Source of the DNA: Deinococcus sp. KSM4-11
Lineage (GTDB): Bacteria > Deinococcota > Deinococci > Deinococcales > Deinococcaceae
Length of the DNA: 64,000 nt
Assembly (NCBI RefSeq): GCF_004801415.1
Contig: NZ_SSNX01000004.1
Span: 124,001 to 188,000 of the forward strand
Direction: 5' to 3'
Positions within the stretch are counted from its first letter, which is position 1, and each line of letters begins with the position of its first letter. The notes below the pieces were generated by a model. It searched no databases. It saw nothing but the letters and a program-made list of their open reading frames with translations, and had not been told where the DNA came from. The translations under genes and the position numbers were made by a program. Below are positions 1 to 12,811 of this stretch, piece by piece.

Positions 1-346
1 AGCGCGCGCCACGTGCGGCGGCCTGGGTCTCCAGCGCCGCCATTCTGGCCCGCACGCGCGGATGGACGATGGCGTTCAACTGCGCCAGCCGGGCCGGATC
101 GGCGAAGGCCACGGCCCCCAGCGCCGGGCGGTCGAGGACGCCCCCACGCACTGTGCCGGGGAAGGCCAGCCCGATCTGGGCCAGCGTCTCCGGTTCATCC
201 GTGACCAGTCTGGCTTGCTCATCGGCGTCCAGCACGGTCAGGCCGCGGGCGCGCAGCAGGGCCGCCACCGTGCTCTTGCCCGCGCCGATGCTGCCGGTCA
301 GACCCAGACGGCGAAACGGGGTCGGCGGGCGCGTCAGAAACGTCAT
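1..346 (-). CDS. coaE: dephospho-CoA kinase (3' end outside window)
   Basis: Partial gene: the start codon is at 346 and the C-terminal half lies beyond base 1. It would phosphorylate the 3'-hydroxyl of dephospho-CoA, the last step of CoA synthesis, in the cytoplasm. The translated N-terminus has the P-loop [12 protein letters not shown] about residues 15-26, followed by LDADEQAR, the family's aspartate segment that binds the acceptor, and later HPRVRARM, typical of the CoA-binding lid region. About 115 codons of an expected ~200 are present. The bifunctional coaBC of the same pathway is 43 kb away and is not linked. The gene is divergent from the membrane protein at 510. Confidence 0.9.
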   Translation of the reverse strand, partial: MTFLTRPPTPFRRLGLTGSIGAGKSTVAALLRARGLTVLDADEQARLVTDEPETLAQIGLAFPGTVRGGVLDRPALGAVAFADPARLAQLNAIVHPRVRARMAALETQAAARGAR

Positions 347-509
347 TTCTCTGGACTGTAGCAGCCCCCTGAAGGGGGAACCCGGTGTGCTGTAGGTCAG
401 CCGTACTTCATCCCCTATCATCACTTCATCATGGGAATGTCATGAACGGGCCGGGGGCGGACTTCTGCCCTCTGTGACGCACGAGATCACCCACGGAGGA
501 TGAACGGAC

Positions 510-1298
510 ATGACGACACAGCCCCTCACAGCCCGCCCGGTCGTACCCGCCGAACCACTGCCACTCACGGCCCCCGTGGCCACCACCCTCCCTGCCCGAA
601 CCCTGGTGCGCGCGCTGCTGACGGCCGCGTGCCTGCTGATTCCGCTGAGCGTCGTCACACAGCTTGCCAAGCTGTCCCTTCCGGACTTCTTCGCGCGTGA
701 CCTGCTGGCCAGCCTGTTCGACCTGGGCGGCGAGGCGAACCTGCCCTCGGCGTTCTCGGCGGTGATCCTGTGGATCGCCTGCGCCCTGCTGTGGGCGATC
801 GGTCAGGCCAGACGCGCGCAGGCCGACCGGTTCGCCCGCGTCTGGCTGGGCCTCAGCGCCGTGTTCGGCTACCTGGGCCTGGACGAGTTCGCGCAGCTGC
901 ACGACCGCACCGTGCCGATCCTGCGCCACCTGATGGGCGGCCACGCCAGCGGCGGCCTGCACTACGCCTGGATTCTGGTCTTCGGCCCGCTCGCCCTGCT
1001 CGTGTTTCTCGCCACGATTCCCTTCCTGCGCAACCTCCAGGCCCGCACCCGGAACGGCATGGTGCTGTCCGGCGCGATCTACCTGTCCGGTGCGCTGGGC
1101 CTGGAGGTCGTCAAGGGCGTCATCGACGAGGCCTACGGCTTCGACAGCGCTCCCATGCTGGCCCTGATCACCGTGTCCGAATCCCTGGAAATCTTCGGCG
1201 TGATCCTGTTCATCGTTACTCTCCTGACCTACTGGCAGGAGCAGCTGCCCGGCTACCGGATGGTCATCGGGCTCAGGGAACACCAGTCAACAAACTGA
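510..1298 (+). CDS. multi-pass membrane protein of unknown function
   Basis: 262 residues. The ATG at 510 is preceded by GGAGGA at 495-500, which fixes the start. Five or six hydrophobic spans can be seen (about residues 30-52, 88-103, 110-125, 150-172, 185-205 and 218-240). The cytoplasmic N-terminus is Pro/Thr-rich. Polar residues cluster in otherwise hydrophobic stretches (LDEFAQLHD near 125-133, LEVVKG near 200, SESLEIFG near 228), a pattern seen in membrane enzymes or ion-binding proteins, but I do not recognise the family. It stands alone, divergent from coaE and 240 bp before the TPR gene. The long ORF antisense to it (429-1283) is a GC shadow. Confidence 0.8.
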   Translation: MTTQPLTARPVVPAEPLPLTAPVATTLPARTLVRALLTAACLLIPLSVVTQLAKLSLPDFFARDLLASLFDLGGEANLPSAFSAVILWIACALLWAIGQARRAQADRFARVWLGLSAVFGYLGLDEFAQLHDRTVPILRHLMGGHASGGLHYAWILVFGPLALLVFLATIPFLRNLQARTRNGMVLSGAIYLSGALGLEVVKGVIDEAYGFDSAPMLALITVSESLEIFGVILFIVTLLTYWQEQLPGYRMVIGLREHQSTN

Positions 1299-1494
1299 GC
1301 TTCTGACTATGGACGCGGGCCAGGCCACTACGGTCGGGCTCGCGGTTCACGTGTTCGTCAGATGACCGTCAAACGCTGCAGCGAGACTGGCCCAGGGCCG
1401 GTTGCGGCCCGCTGTCCTCACTGCCACTTCACCCGGCCCTGAAGTGTGTTCCCGTATCATGCGATCATGTCCCATCGGGGCAGGACGTGGGCTG

Positions 1495-1525
1495 GGGGAT
1501 CCCAGCGCCCTTACGTCTGATCCCC
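1495..1525 (+). promoter_or_regulatory. hairpin directly before the TPR gene's ribosome site
   Basis: GGGGATC (1495-1501) and GATCCCC (1519-1525) can pair around a 17-nt loop and end three bases before the GGAGG Shine-Dalgarno sequence (1528-1532). It could modulate translation, or be chance in GC-rich DNA. Confidence 0.25.
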
Positions 1526-1539
1526 ACGGAGGTTTCCGA

Positions 1540-2721
1540 GTGAACGTACGCCCCACCCTCATCAGCCTGTTAGTGCTGAGTGCGCCGCTGGGTGCCGCGG
1601 CCCAGAATCAACCGGCCACGCCCCCTGCCCAGACCACGCCAGCCCCGGCTGTACCGGCTGCGCCGCAGCCCAGAACCATTCCCGCCGCGAACTACGTGGC
1701 GTTGGGCGTCTATTACTACGAGCAGGGCAAGTACGACGAGGCGTATGTGGCGTTCCGCGCCGCGTCCGAACTGGAACCCGGCAACGGCAACGCCCTGCTG
1801 GGCCTGGGCCGCTCGCAGGTGAAGCTGCGGCTGTACAGCGCCGCCATCGAGACCCTGAAGAAGCTCATCACGGTGGACAGCCGCAACATCAGCGCGTACA
1901 TCGCCCTGTCGCAGGCGTACCAGCAGCAGTACATCGGGGCCGGAGACCGCGCCAGCGTGACCGGCAACCTCGCCGAGGCGCTGCGGGTGCTGAGCGACGC
2001 CGAGACGCTCGCGCAGGCCCAGACGGGCACCGACCGCAGCGTGAGCCTCAGCAAGGTCTGGAACGAGCGCGGCTACGTGTACAAACTCCAGGGCGACGGC
2101 CCGCAGGCCATCGACGCGTTCAAGCAGGCCAGCACCCTGAACCCCGACAACGCGATCTTCCTGTACAACCTGGGCGACATGTACTACGCGACCGGGAACC
2201 TGCCGCTGGCGCTGGATTACCTGCAACAGGCCGTGATCGCCGACCCGCGTGATCCCTACAACCGTGCGTACTACGCCAAGCTGCTGGCCCTGAGCGGCAA
2301 CGTCACGGCGGCCCGTCCCGAGGCCGCGCAGGCCGCCAAACTCGCTCCGGACAACGCCTACGCCGTCGGCGAGTATGGAGTGGTCAGCTACCTGTCCAAA
2401 GACACGGTCACGGCCAATGCCCAGTTGACGGCCGCCATCAAACTCGACCCCCTGCGCTACCCGGAGTTCTACTACTACCTGGGCCGCCTGAACCTGGACG
2501 GCGGTGACCTGAAGTCCGCGCGTGACAACCTGACGCGCGCCGCCGCGTTGGGCAGCAACACGCCCGAATACGCGTACTACCTGGGCCTGAGCTACGAGCG
2601 GGGGGCCGGCATCATGGCGCCCGACAAGGTGAAGGCCCGTGAGAACTACCAGCGGGCACTGAAACTCAATCCGAACTACAAGCCCGCCCAGGACGGCCTG
2701 GCCCGCGTCGGCACGAGCTGA
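1540..2721 (+). CDS. exported TPR-repeat protein
   Basis: 393 residues from a GTG start at 1540. That start is preferred because GGAGG lies at 1528-1532 and because the protein then begins with a signal peptide ([22 protein letters not shown]). An upstream in-frame ATG at 1402 would bury the signal. After a Pro/Thr/Ala-rich linker (about residues 23-50) come six or seven tetratricopeptide repeats, recognisable by the spacing of W/Y-G-A-P positions ([59 protein letters not shown]). It is probably periplasmic and acts in protein-protein contacts; no catalytic domain is visible. A strong hairpin follows the stop. Confidence 0.85.
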   Translation: MNVRPTLISLLVLSAPLGAAAQNQPATPPAQTTPAPAVPAAPQPRTIPAANYVALGVYYYEQGKYDEAYVAFRAASELEPGNGNALLGLGRSQVKLRLYSAAIETLKKLITVDSRNISAYIALSQAYQQQYIGAGDRASVTGNLAEALRVLSDAETLAQAQTGTDRSVSLSKVWNERGYVYKLQGDGPQAIDAFKQASTLNPDNAIFLYNLGDMYYATGNLPLALDYLQQAVIADPRDPYNRAYYAKLLALSGNVTAARPEAAQAAKLAPDNAYAVGEYGVVSYLSKDTVTANAQLTAAIKLDPLRYPEFYYYLGRLNLDGGDLKSARDNLTRAAALGSNTPEYAYYLGLSYERGAGIMAPDKVKARENYQRALKLNPNYKPAQDGLARVGTS

Positions 2722-2734
2722 ACTGAGCCCTCCC

Positions 2735-2777
2735 CATGAAGCGGAGCCGCCCCGATCTGGAGCGGCTCCGCTTCATG
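2735..2777. terminator. 16-bp perfect hairpin between convergent genes
   Basis: A perfect 16-bp inverted repeat (2735-2750 with 2762-2777, loop 11 nt) sits between the stop of the TPR gene and the stop of livF at 2787. There is no U-tract, but its place between two convergent genes fits a bidirectional terminator. Confidence 0.75.
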
Positions 2778-2786
2778 GTGGGCCTC

Positions 2787-3494
<708 letters not shown>

Positions 3495-3495
3495 C

Positions 3496-4263
3496 TCACT
3501 CACCTCCCAAGTACGCTTCAATGACCTTCGGATCGCGCTGCACGCTGGCGGGGTCGCCCACTGCGATCAGCTGCCCGAAGTTCAGCACGGCCACGCGGTC
3601 GCACAGGTTCATGACCAGCGGCACGTGGTGCTCGATGACCAGCACGGTCAGGTCGAACTGGTCGCGCACCTGTCGGATGAAGCTGGTTAGCTGGCCCTTC
3701 TCGCTGGTGTTCATGCCGGCGGCGGGCTCGTCGAGGAGCAGCACGCGCGGCCCGGTCGCCAGGGCGCGGGCGATCTCCAGGCGGCGCTGGTCGCCGTAAC
3801 TGAAGTTCGCGGCGAGTTCCCCCGCCCGGTCGCCCATGCCCACCAGGTCGAGCAGGTCCCACGCGCGGCGTTCCACCTGAGCCTCCTCGGCCCGCGCGCC
3901 GCCGAACACGCCGCGCCACAGCCCAGTGTGGGTGCGCTGGTGCTGCGCGATTTTCACGTTCTCCAGCGCGCTCAGCCCCCGGAACAGGCGGATGTTCTGG
4001 AAGGTGCGGCTCAGGCCCAGGGCCGCCACGCGGTTGGGCTGCAGGCCCGTCACCGTCTGCCCCCGGTAGCTCAGCGTGCCGCTGCTGGGGGGCGTCAGGC
4101 CGGTCATCAGGTTGAACAGCGTGGTCTTGCCCGCGCCGTTCGGGCCGATCAGGCCGAAGATCTCGCCCTCACGCACGTCGAAGGACACGTCGTTCACGGC
4201 GACCAGGCCGCCGAACCGCCGGGTCATGTTCCGCGCCTCTAGGATCACGGGCGCAGCGGTCAT
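3496..4263 (-). CDS. livG: branched-chain amino acid ABC transporter, ATP-binding protein LivG
   Basis: 255 residues. ATG at 4263 overlaps the stop of livM (ATGA), so it is preferred over the 95-codon longer reading. Walker A is [12 protein letters not shown], then the LivG-type Q-loop FQNIRLF, the signature [15 protein letters not shown] (a Y-G-D variant of LSGGQ usual for this family), Walker [13 protein letters not shown] and the [11 protein letters not shown] switch region. It pairs with LivF on the cytoplasmic face of the LivHM channel. It is the fourth gene of the transcript running leftward from livJ. Confidence 0.92.
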   Translation of the reverse strand: MTAAPVILEARNMTRRFGGLVAVNDVSFDVREGEIFGLIGPNGAGKTTLFNLMTGLTPPSSGTLSYRGQTVTGLQPNRVAALGLSRTFQNIRLFRGLSALENVKIAQHQRTHTGLWRGVFGGARAEEAQVERRAWDLLDLVGMGDRAGELAANFSYGDQRRLEIARALATGPRVLLLDEPAAGMNTSEKGQLTSFIRQVRDQFDLTVLVIEHHVPLVMNLCDRVAVLNFGQLIAVGDPASVQRDPKVIEAYLGGE

Positions 4264-5189
4264 GGCTTGACCTCCGCTGGCTGCACCGGGGCGGGGCGCT
4301 GCGGCGGGCGGGGACGGCCCAGCCGCTCCAGCGCGCCCACGATGCCCTGCGGCAGGTACAGGCTCGCCACGACCAGCACCAGCCCGTTGATGACCAGGCG
4401 CCAGTCGGCCAGGAAGCGCAGCACCTCCGGCACGGCCGTCAGCAGCGCGCCGCCCACCACCGGCCCCCAGATGTTGCGCGACCCGCCGATCAGCACGAAG
4501 GCCAGCGTGGCGATGCTGGCGTCGAAGGTGCCCTGCCGGGCGTTCCACGAACTCAGCAGCGGCGCGCTCATGGCCCCCACGATGCCGGCCAGCACCGCGC
4601 CGATCACGAAGGCGAGCACCTTGTACTGCGTTGGTGGCACGCCCATGGCATCGGCAGCGAGTTCATCCTCTCGGATGGCGCGCAGCCCCCGGCCCACCCG
4701 CGAGCGTTCGAGCTGCCGCGCGAACAGCAGCGCCAGGATCAGCAGCGGCCCGAAAATGAAGACGTACTGCCAGCGGTCGGCAATGCCGAAGGGCTGCGGA
4801 ATCCCGAAGATCCCGATGGCCCCCCCGGTGATGGTCAGGTTCAGGCTGATCACACGCAGGATCTCGACAAAGGCGATGGTCGCCAGCGCTAGGTAGATGC
4901 CGCGCAGCCGCAGCGCCGGAATACCCACCGCGAGGCCCAGCACGCCGGCCAGCAGCGCCGCGACCAGCCACGTCAGTGGGAAGATGCCGTTGCCGAGCGA
5001 GTCGCGCAGGCCGGACAACGCCGGGTTGGTCAGCATGATCGCCGCGGTGTAGCCGCCCAGCGCGTAGAACCCAGGGCTGGCGAGGCTGAGTTGCCCCGCC
5101 TGGAGCGGGAAGTACAGGCTCAGGCCCAGCAGGCCCGCCTGGATCATGGTGACCAGCAGGAAGCCGTAGGTGGCGAGGAAATCGGTCAT
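4260..5189 (-). CDS. livM: branched-chain amino acid ABC transporter permease LivM
   Basis: 309 residues, polytopic with about ten hydrophobic spans. It carries the permease motif [24 protein letters not shown] (shown here only as its family-typical R-L-R-G-x-Y-L-A core) and the cytoplasmic [11 protein letters not shown] loop that contacts the ATPases. A proline- and lysine-rich C-terminal tail follows the last span. Start ATG at 5189 lies 4 nt after the livH stop, so translation is probably coupled. Together with LivH it forms the transmembrane channel for branched-chain or related amino acids. Confidence 0.92.
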   Translation of the reverse strand: MTDFLATYGFLLVTMIQAGLLGLSLYFPLQAGQLSLASPGFYALGGYTAAIMLTNPALSGLRDSLGNGIFPLTWLVAALLAGVLGLAVGIPALRLRGIYLALATIAFVEILRVISLNLTITGGAIGIFGIPQPFGIADRWQYVFIFGPLLILALLFARQLERSRVGRGLRAIREDELAADAMGVPPTQYKVLAFVIGAVLAGIVGAMSAPLLSSWNARQGTFDASIATLAFVLIGGSRNIWGPVVGGALLTAVPEVLRFLADWRLVINGLVLVVASLYLPQGIVGALERLGRPRPPQRPAPVQPAEVKP

Positions 5190-5193
5190 GGTG

Positions 5194-6168
<975 letters not shown>

Positions 6169-6242
6169 GCGGGCTCCTTCAGGACAAGGCCGTCAGCCTG
6201 CGAGGAAGCTGACGGCGGAGACGGAAGCGGATCCTGTCGGCC

Positions 6243-7397
6243 TTACTTCAGGTACACGAACGAGCCGTTCTTCGCGTCCTTCATCTTGATCTGCGCGACG
6301 TAGAACTCCTGCTGGTTCAGCTCACCTTCCTTGTCAAAGGAGATGGGGCCCAGGGGCGTGTTGTACTTGCCGGCGAGGATCTGCTTGTTCAGCTCCACGC
6401 GCAGGTCGCCAAGGTCCCAGGTGTTCAGTTTCTTCTTGCGGTCGATGGCCTTGAGGGCCTCCACCATGACCTGCACGCCGGCGTAGGCCTGCGCGGCGAA
6501 CTGCGGGGGCGCTTTCTTGTACTGCGCCGTGTATTCCTTGACGAACACCTGGTTGGCGGCGCTGGGCTGCGCCGGAGAGTACGCCTGGGCGATGATCACG
6601 CCGTCGCACAGCTGCTGGCATACCGGGAACATGTTGGAGGTGTTCAGACCGTTGCCGCCGATGATCAGGCCCTTGTACCCCAGCTGCCGGAGCTGCTTCA
6701 CGAGGTTGCCGCCGTCGGCCGCGAGGCCCGAGATGATCACGAGCTGCACGTTCGCGTTCAGTACGGCCGTGACCTGGGTGGTGAAGTCCGTGTCGGTCGT
6801 CTGGAACTTCTGCACGGTGGCGACGTTCAGGCCCTGGGCCTTGGCGGTCTCCTGGAAGGTGCCCGTCTCGGAGGTGGAGAAGGCGTCGTTCTGGGCGTAC
6901 AGCACGGCCACGCTCTTGATCTTCGGATCGAGCTTCAGGGCCTGCTTCACGGCGTTCGGAGCGACCACGGCGACCGGGGCCGACACGCGGGCGATGAAGT
7001 CCCCGATCTGCGGGATGCCCTTGGCGGTGTTGCTCGGCCCCAGCACCGGCACCTTGGCGCGTTCGGCGATGGGATCGGCCGCGAAGGCCTGCTGCGAGAG
7101 CGTGGGACCGACGATGCCCACGACCCGATCCTTGGTGATCAGGTTCTGAAAGGCGTTGATGGTGCCGGCCTCGTCGCCGCCGGTGTCCTGGAAGACCAGC
7201 TTGAACGGCGTGCCGTTGATGCCGCCACGGGCATTCAGGAACTTCTCGGCGAACTTCGCGCCGATGACCTGCTCCTGGCCCAGCAGGGCGGTGTTGCTCG
7301 TCTGCGCCACGGCCACGCCGATGGTGATGGTGTCGACCTTCTGCGCGTGTGTGGCGCCGAGGGTCAGGGCGAGGGTGGCGGTCAGGATTCGCTTCAT
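6243..7397 (-). CDS. livJ: branched-chain amino acid ABC transporter, periplasmic substrate-binding protein
   Basis: 384 residues. ATG at 7397 with AAGGAG upstream begins a signal peptide (MKRILTATLALTLGATHAQ); the longer in-frame reading to 7760 would run into polX and is rejected. There is no lipobox cysteine, so the protein should be soluble in the periplasm. It has the type I periplasmic-binding fold of the Leu/Ile/Val family: TITIGVAVAQT at the start, an ARGGINGTPF segment, and VVGIVGPTLSQQ near residue 110. It leads the liv operon under the promoter at 7515-7544. Confidence 0.9.
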   Translation of the reverse strand: MKRILTATLALTLGATHAQKVDTITIGVAVAQTSNTALLGQEQVIGAKFAEKFLNARGGINGTPFKLVFQDTGGDEAGTINAFQNLITKDRVVGIVGPTLSQQAFAADPIAERAKVPVLGPSNTAKGIPQIGDFIARVSAPVAVVAPNAVKQALKLDPKIKSVAVLYAQNDAFSTSETGTFQETAKAQGLNVATVQKFQTTDTDFTTQVTAVLNANVQLVIISGLAADGGNLVKQLRQLGYKGLIIGGNGLNTSNMFPVCQQLCDGVIIAQAYSPAQPSAANQVFVKEYTAQYKKAPPQFAAQAYAGVQVMVEALKAIDRKKKLNTWDLGDLRVELNKQILAGKYNTPLGPISFDKEGELNQQEFYVAQIKMKDAKNGSFVYLK

Positions 7398-7514
7398 GGA
7401 CACTCCTTTGTGGTGCAGGGCCGGTGGCGAGACTGGCCCGATCTGAACGAGAAATCCGCGCCGCAACGGGGATGGGGCGGGCGGGACAGCGCCCAGACGG
7501 AAGAGGACGAGCCG

Positions 7515-7540
7515 AGTGTAGGTTGCGCTCTTCAGCCAAG

Positions 7541-7544
<4 letters not shown>
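7515..7544 (-). promoter_or_regulatory. sigma-70-type promoter for the liv operon
   Basis: On the minus strand TTGACT (7544-7539), an 18-nt spacer and TACACT (7520-7515) precede the livJ start by about 118 nt. The -35 hexamer overlaps the polX stop codon (7543-7541), so the promoter begins inside the upstream gene's end. Confidence 0.6.
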
Positions 7545-9286
<1,742 letters not shown>

Positions 9287-9343
9287 GCGTTCAGAGTAGC
9301 GGTCGGCGGGGCCGGGCTCTGAGACGGACGGCCGCTTCCTCCT

Positions 9344-10135
9344 TCAGCCGTGCCGTGTCCGTCCCCGGTAGGTCACGATCCGGCCATCCACGTCGTGGAT
9401 CTGCTTCATGGCCTCGGTGAAGTGGTAGCCGACCTCATCGGGCCGGTGCGCGTCGCTGCCCAGCACGAAGGGAATGTGCCGCTCGGCGGCCAGCCGGGTC
9501 AGGTCGGGGGCGGGGTACGCCTCGTGCACGGGCTTACGCCACCCGGCGGTATTGAAGTCCAGGCTCAGGCCGTGCGCGGCGATCACGTCCAGCGCGTGCA
9601 GCGCGGCCGCGCCGTCCGGATCGCGGTGCCCGAATTTCTTGGGCAGGTCGAGGTGCCCGATCGAGTCGAACAGGCCGCTTCTCGCCGCGCCCTCGGCCAG
9701 CGCGTAGTAGTCACGGTACAGGCCCGTCAGGTCGCGCGACTCGTACTCGGCCACGAACTCCGGGTTGTCGAAGCCCCACGCGCCCAGGTAATGAATGCTG
9801 CCGATCACGTAATCCCAGGGATGCGCGCCAAGGAGGCCCTCCACAAACCGTTCGGTGCCGGGGTGGAAGTCTGCCTCCAGACCCAGACGGATGTCTAGCC
9901 GCCCGGCAAACTCCTGCTGCACGGCGCAGACGTCGTCGATGTACTGCGCGAGCTGATCCTGCCGCATGCGCCACGGCGCGTCGTACCACGCGGGCATCGG
10001 GCTGTGGTCGGTAAAGCAGATGCCGTCCAGCCCGGCGTCCAGGGCGGCCTGGGCGTACTCGCGGGGCGTGCCGGTCGCGTGCCCGCACAGGGGCGTGTGC
10101 ATGTGCGAATCGAACAGCGGGGAGGACATGGGCAT
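9344..10135 (-). CDS. HisK/HisJ-type PHP phosphatase (histidinol-phosphatase family)
   Basis: 263 residues. PHP metal-binding motifs are complete: HMHTPLCGHA (about residues 11-20), CFTDHSP, GLEADF, VIGSIHYL, SIGHLDL, LDFNTAG and GSDAH. This arrangement is that of the monofunctional histidinol-phosphatases, which dephosphorylate histidinol phosphate in histidine synthesis. No other his gene is nearby, so the substrate is inferred from the family only. The start could be ATG 10135 or ATG 10129; neither has a strong Shine-Dalgarno sequence. Probably cotranscribed with polX. Confidence 0.82.
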   Translation of the reverse strand: MPMSSPLFDSHMHTPLCGHATGTPREYAQAALDAGLDGICFTDHSPMPAWYDAPWRMRQDQLAQYIDDVCAVQQEFAGRLDIRLGLEADFHPGTERFVEGLLGAHPWDYVIGSIHYLGAWGFDNPEFVAEYESRDLTGLYRDYYALAEGAARSGLFDSIGHLDLPKKFGHRDPDGAAALHALDVIAAHGLSLDFNTAGWRKPVHEAYPAPDLTRLAAERHIPFVLGSDAHRPDEVGYHFTEAMKQIHDVDGRIVTYRGRTRHG

Positions 10136-10238
10136 CAGGGTAGGTCAAAGGGCGCGTTCCGGGAGCAGGTGCTCACGCGTCCTTGAAACTGTGGGGTCGC
10201 CTGCGGACTTGCCTGGCTCCCCGCGTCCACGGTAGGAC

Positions 10239-10574
10239 ATGGCGAAGACGACAGTGGATCTCAGCGTCCCGAAGACCGTGCAGGCCAACGCGAAACGCGG
10301 CCTGGAACTGCGGGCCGAGCACGGCTTCGGCGGCACGAAGGTGGGCGAGGCGACCGCGCGTCTGCTCGCGGCCGGGGGCACGGTCACGGCCCGCAAGGTT
10401 AGGCACATCAGCCGGTATTTCCCCCGGCATTCGGTTGATAATCTCGACCAGAATGGCAAAGACGGCAAGCCACCTTCGCGCGGGTACATCGCATGGCTGC
10501 TGTGGGGCGGAGATGCCGGACGCACATGGAGCGAAGGGGTCGTCAAGGCGCTGGACGAGCAGGCGCAGGCGTGA
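10239..10574 (+). CDS. small basic protein with a phage-like domain
   Basis: 111 residues, starting at ATG 10239. The segments KRGLELRAEHGFGGTKVGEATAR, ISRYFPRH and GYIAWLLWGGDAGRTW (each quoted in part) recall a short domain I associate with phage head or prohead-region proteins, where a run of R-G-L-x-x-R...Y-F-x-R-H...I-A-W-L-L-W-G-G-D is conserved. Here it stands alone on the chromosome without phage neighbours. Its stop overlaps the start of the glyoxalase-type gene (GTGA at 10571-10574), so the two are coupled. Function unknown. Confidence 0.75.
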   Translation: MAKTTVDLSVPKTVQANAKRGLELRAEHGFGGTKVGEATARLLAAGGTVTARKVRHISRYFPRHSVDNLDQNGKDGKPPSRGYIAWLLWGGDAGRTWSEGVVKALDEQAQA

Positions 10575-10924
10575 GCGGCCAGCTCAAGAACCTGACGCTG
10601 GCCGTGCGTGACCCGGCGGCGTCGCGCGCTTTCTACCGCTCGGTGTTCGGCCTGCTCGACGCGGAGCGGGCCTCGCCGGAGTTCGTGATGCTCGACGCGG
10701 GCGGCCTGACCCTGATCCTCCAGCCGCTGGACGCGAGTGGCGCGCAGGAACGGCCGGGCGGGGTGGAACTGGGCTTCGCGGTGCCAGATGTGGCCGCCGC
10801 ACGGGACGCCCTGCTGGCGGCGGGCGCGCCGGTGGGCGAGCTGCAGCGCATGGGCTGGGGTGAGGCCGTCGATGCCCGCGACCTGGACGGGCACGCGCTG
10901 ACCGTCTACCGGCAGCGGGAGTAG
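10571..10924 (+). CDS. VOC/glyoxalase superfamily protein
   Basis: 117 residues from GTG 10571, overlapping the preceding stop by GTGA. It has the paired beta-alpha-beta-beta-beta layout of the vicinal oxygen chelate fold: LKNLTLAVRDPAASRAFYRSVFG at the start and a closing DARDLDGHALTVYR strand. The usual metal ligands of glyoxalase I are not all present (the first strand lacks the histidine), so it may be a binding protein or a diverged dioxygenase or resistance-type member. The longer ATG reading at 10493 runs through the upstream gene and is rejected. Confidence 0.78.
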   Translation: MSGQLKNLTLAVRDPAASRAFYRSVFGLLDAERASPEFVMLDAGGLTLILQPLDASGAQERPGGVELGFAVPDVAAARDALLAAGAPVGELQRMGWGEAVDARDLDGHALTVYRQRE

Positions 10925-10925
10925 G

Positions 10926-11834
10926 TCACGCCGGCACGGTTCGCGCGGGCCACCACCGCCGGCCGAACACATGCAGCACCAGCCCTGCGAAGACCAGCGC
11001 CGCGCCGAGGGCCTTGCCGGGCGGAAACGCCTCGTGAAAGGCCAGGGCGCTGGCGATCAATCCGAACACCGGGACCAGCAGCGACAGCGGCGCGACCCGG
11101 GCCGCGCCGTGCCGCTGGATGAGCGCCGCCCACACCCCGAAGCCCAGTACGGTGTTCCCCAGGCCCATGAACACGATGGCCGCCCAGAAGCCAGGGCCGG
11201 AGTGCATGAGGGTGTGACCCACGGCCGCCCAGCCGCCCGTGATACCGGCCAGCAGCGTGAGTGGAATAGGCGGAATCAGGGCGCTCCACACGACCAGCGA
11301 GAACATGTTCGCCCCGCCCGACGCCCGCACCAGCAGGTTGCTGACGGCCCAGCCCAGCGCGGCCACCAGCGTCAGGAGCAGGCTGACCAGCGTGAGATCA
11401 CCGCCGGACAGGGCACCGATCACGCCCATCCCGGCGAAGGCCACGGCCATGCCCACCGCCTGCCACGGCTGAATGCGTTCCCCGAAGACGCGCGCGGCGA
11501 GCAGCGCCGTGAAGAACGCCTGCATCTGCATCAGCAGCGAGCCCAGGCCGGCGCTCATGCCGAGCTGGATCGCTAGGTAAAGCAGTCCGAACTGCACCAC
11601 GCCGACCGTCAGTCCGTAGCCCCACAGCAGTCGTGCGGGCATCTGCGGGCGCGGCACGAAGAACACGGCGGGAAAGGCCGCGACCATGAATCTCAGCGCG
11701 GCGACCAGCAGCGGCGGAGCCCCGGCCACCGACCACTTGATGACGATAAAATTCACGCCCCAGATGAACGTGATCAGCAACGCCAGCGCCAGCGCGCGGG
11801 CATTCAGGGGGGGCAGGGTCACGGGCGCGCGCAT
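10926..11834 (-). CDS. EamA/DMT-superfamily transporter
   Basis: About 302 residues with ten hydrophobic spans in two EamA repeats. The first opens with LLITFIWGVNFIVIKW and the second with ALGWAVSNLLVRASG, with the hallmark F-x-x-F-P...LGNTVLGFGVWAAL segment near residue 235. Such proteins export amino acids, nucleotides or other small metabolites; the substrate cannot be told. Start is ATG 11834, with GTG 11837 one codon before it. Convergent with the VOC gene, 1 bp between stops. Confidence 0.85.
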   Translation of the reverse strand: MRAPVTLPPLNARALALALLITFIWGVNFIVIKWSVAGAPPLLVAALRFMVAAFPAVFFVPRPQMPARLLWGYGLTVGVVQFGLLYLAIQLGMSAGLGSLLMQMQAFFTALLAARVFGERIQPWQAVGMAVAFAGMGVIGALSGGDLTLVSLLLTLVAALGWAVSNLLVRASGGANMFSLVVWSALIPPIPLTLLAGITGGWAAVGHTLMHSGPGFWAAIVFMGLGNTVLGFGVWAALIQRHGAARVAPLSLLVPVFGLIASALAFHEAFPPGKALGAALVFAGLVLHVFGRRWWPARTVPA

Positions 11835-12001
11835 CACGTCATCACTGGGCGCGAGTGTACGCCCGGCCCGCTCCGGGGCATCCCGCAGTGCTGGACAACA
11901 CGTTCCATGCTAGAGCGATCTGCTCCGGCCTTACTTGCCGTCCAGCAGCGATGGATCGTCTGAAGTACCTGATCTGCTGGGGTGTGCCCGTCCTGGGCCG
12001 C

Positions 12002-12811
12002 TCACCCGTAGCACGGGTTGGGTTCCGGGGACGACTCCAGCACCGTCACCGTGTCCCCGATCTGCACGGTCGCGCCGGGCTCGCCCTCCAGAATGAGGTG
12101 CTGACCGAACAGGATCACGCGGCCCTGACGACGCTGCCGGGCCAGGGTACGCAGGGGTTCGGCCGTCATGTGGCCGTCCGGATCGACGTTCACGACGCTG
12201 CAGCGGGCACACGACTCGACCGCCTGGAAGCCGACCGGGCCGATCTGCAGGCGGCGCCAGCCGTCCTCCGCGAAGGCGGGCGCCCCGTCGATCACGAAGT
12301 TCGGGCGGAAGTCGAGGGGCGAGCGTGAGGCCGACCCCAGCGTGGCCAGCGAAGCAGTGGAGATGAGGTGGAAGGGATTGCCGTCCGCGTAGCCCAGCGG
12401 CGCGCGGAACGGCTTACCCTCCTGCCAGCGCGACGCGTCCTGCGGCAGGGCCACCAGGTCGCAGGGCACGCCCAGGAACGCGTGGAGCCACGCGGCGGCG
12501 TCCGGGGTGACGCTCAGCCCGCCGATGGCCTCGCCCCACAGGGTGGCCGGGACGCGCGGGCCGAGCGGCTCGGCGGGCAGCGGCAACTCCGGCCGGCCGG
12601 GGGCCCGCAGGGCGCGCAGCGTGCCGTCCCAGACGGGCTCGATCAGGCGCATGCGCGGCTGCTCGCGCTGGGTGAGCAGGCGACCGCTCGGCCCGGCCAG
12701 CGCCCAGCGGCGGTCTCCTGCCAGGCCGCGCGACTCGGCCCGGGCCATGGTGAGCGGCACCACCGCGCAGGATTTCACGGGGTAGATGTACAGAGCGGCG
12801 AGGGTGGCCAT
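12002..12811 (-). CDS. MOSC-domain protein (YcbX/MOCS-type)
   Basis: 269 residues; the ATG at 12811-12809 shares one base with the stop of the upstream kinase gene. The N-terminal MOSC beta-barrel domain opens with LAALYIYPVKSC, and the C-terminal MOSC domain has the conserved cysteine segment AVESCARCSVVNVDPDG plus NPCYG at the very end. These proteins handle molybdenum cofactor-bound sulfur, or act as Moco enzymes reducing N-hydroxylated bases. It ends the amino-sugar operon but has no evident tie to sugar use. The larger ORF to 13429 is an out-of-frame shadow. Confidence 0.85.
   Translation of the reverse strand: MATLAALYIYPVKSCAVVPLTMARAESRGLAGDRRWALAGPSGRLLTQREQPRMRLIEPVWDGTLRALRAPGRPELPLPAEPLGPRVPATLWGEAIGGLSVTPDAAAWLHAFLGVPCDLVALPQDASRWQEGKPFRAPLGYADGNPFHLISTASLATLGSASRSPLDFRPNFVIDGAPAFAEDGWRRLQIGPVGFQAVESCARCSVVNVDPDGHMTAEPLRTLARQRRQGRVILFGQHLILEGEPGATVQIGDTVTVLESSPEPNPCYG

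Noticed and set aside
429..1283. Long ORF antisense to the membrane protein at 510
   Set aside because: Gln/Gly/Arg-rich translation typical of a GC-rich shadow; the opposite frame has a ribosome site and membrane spans.
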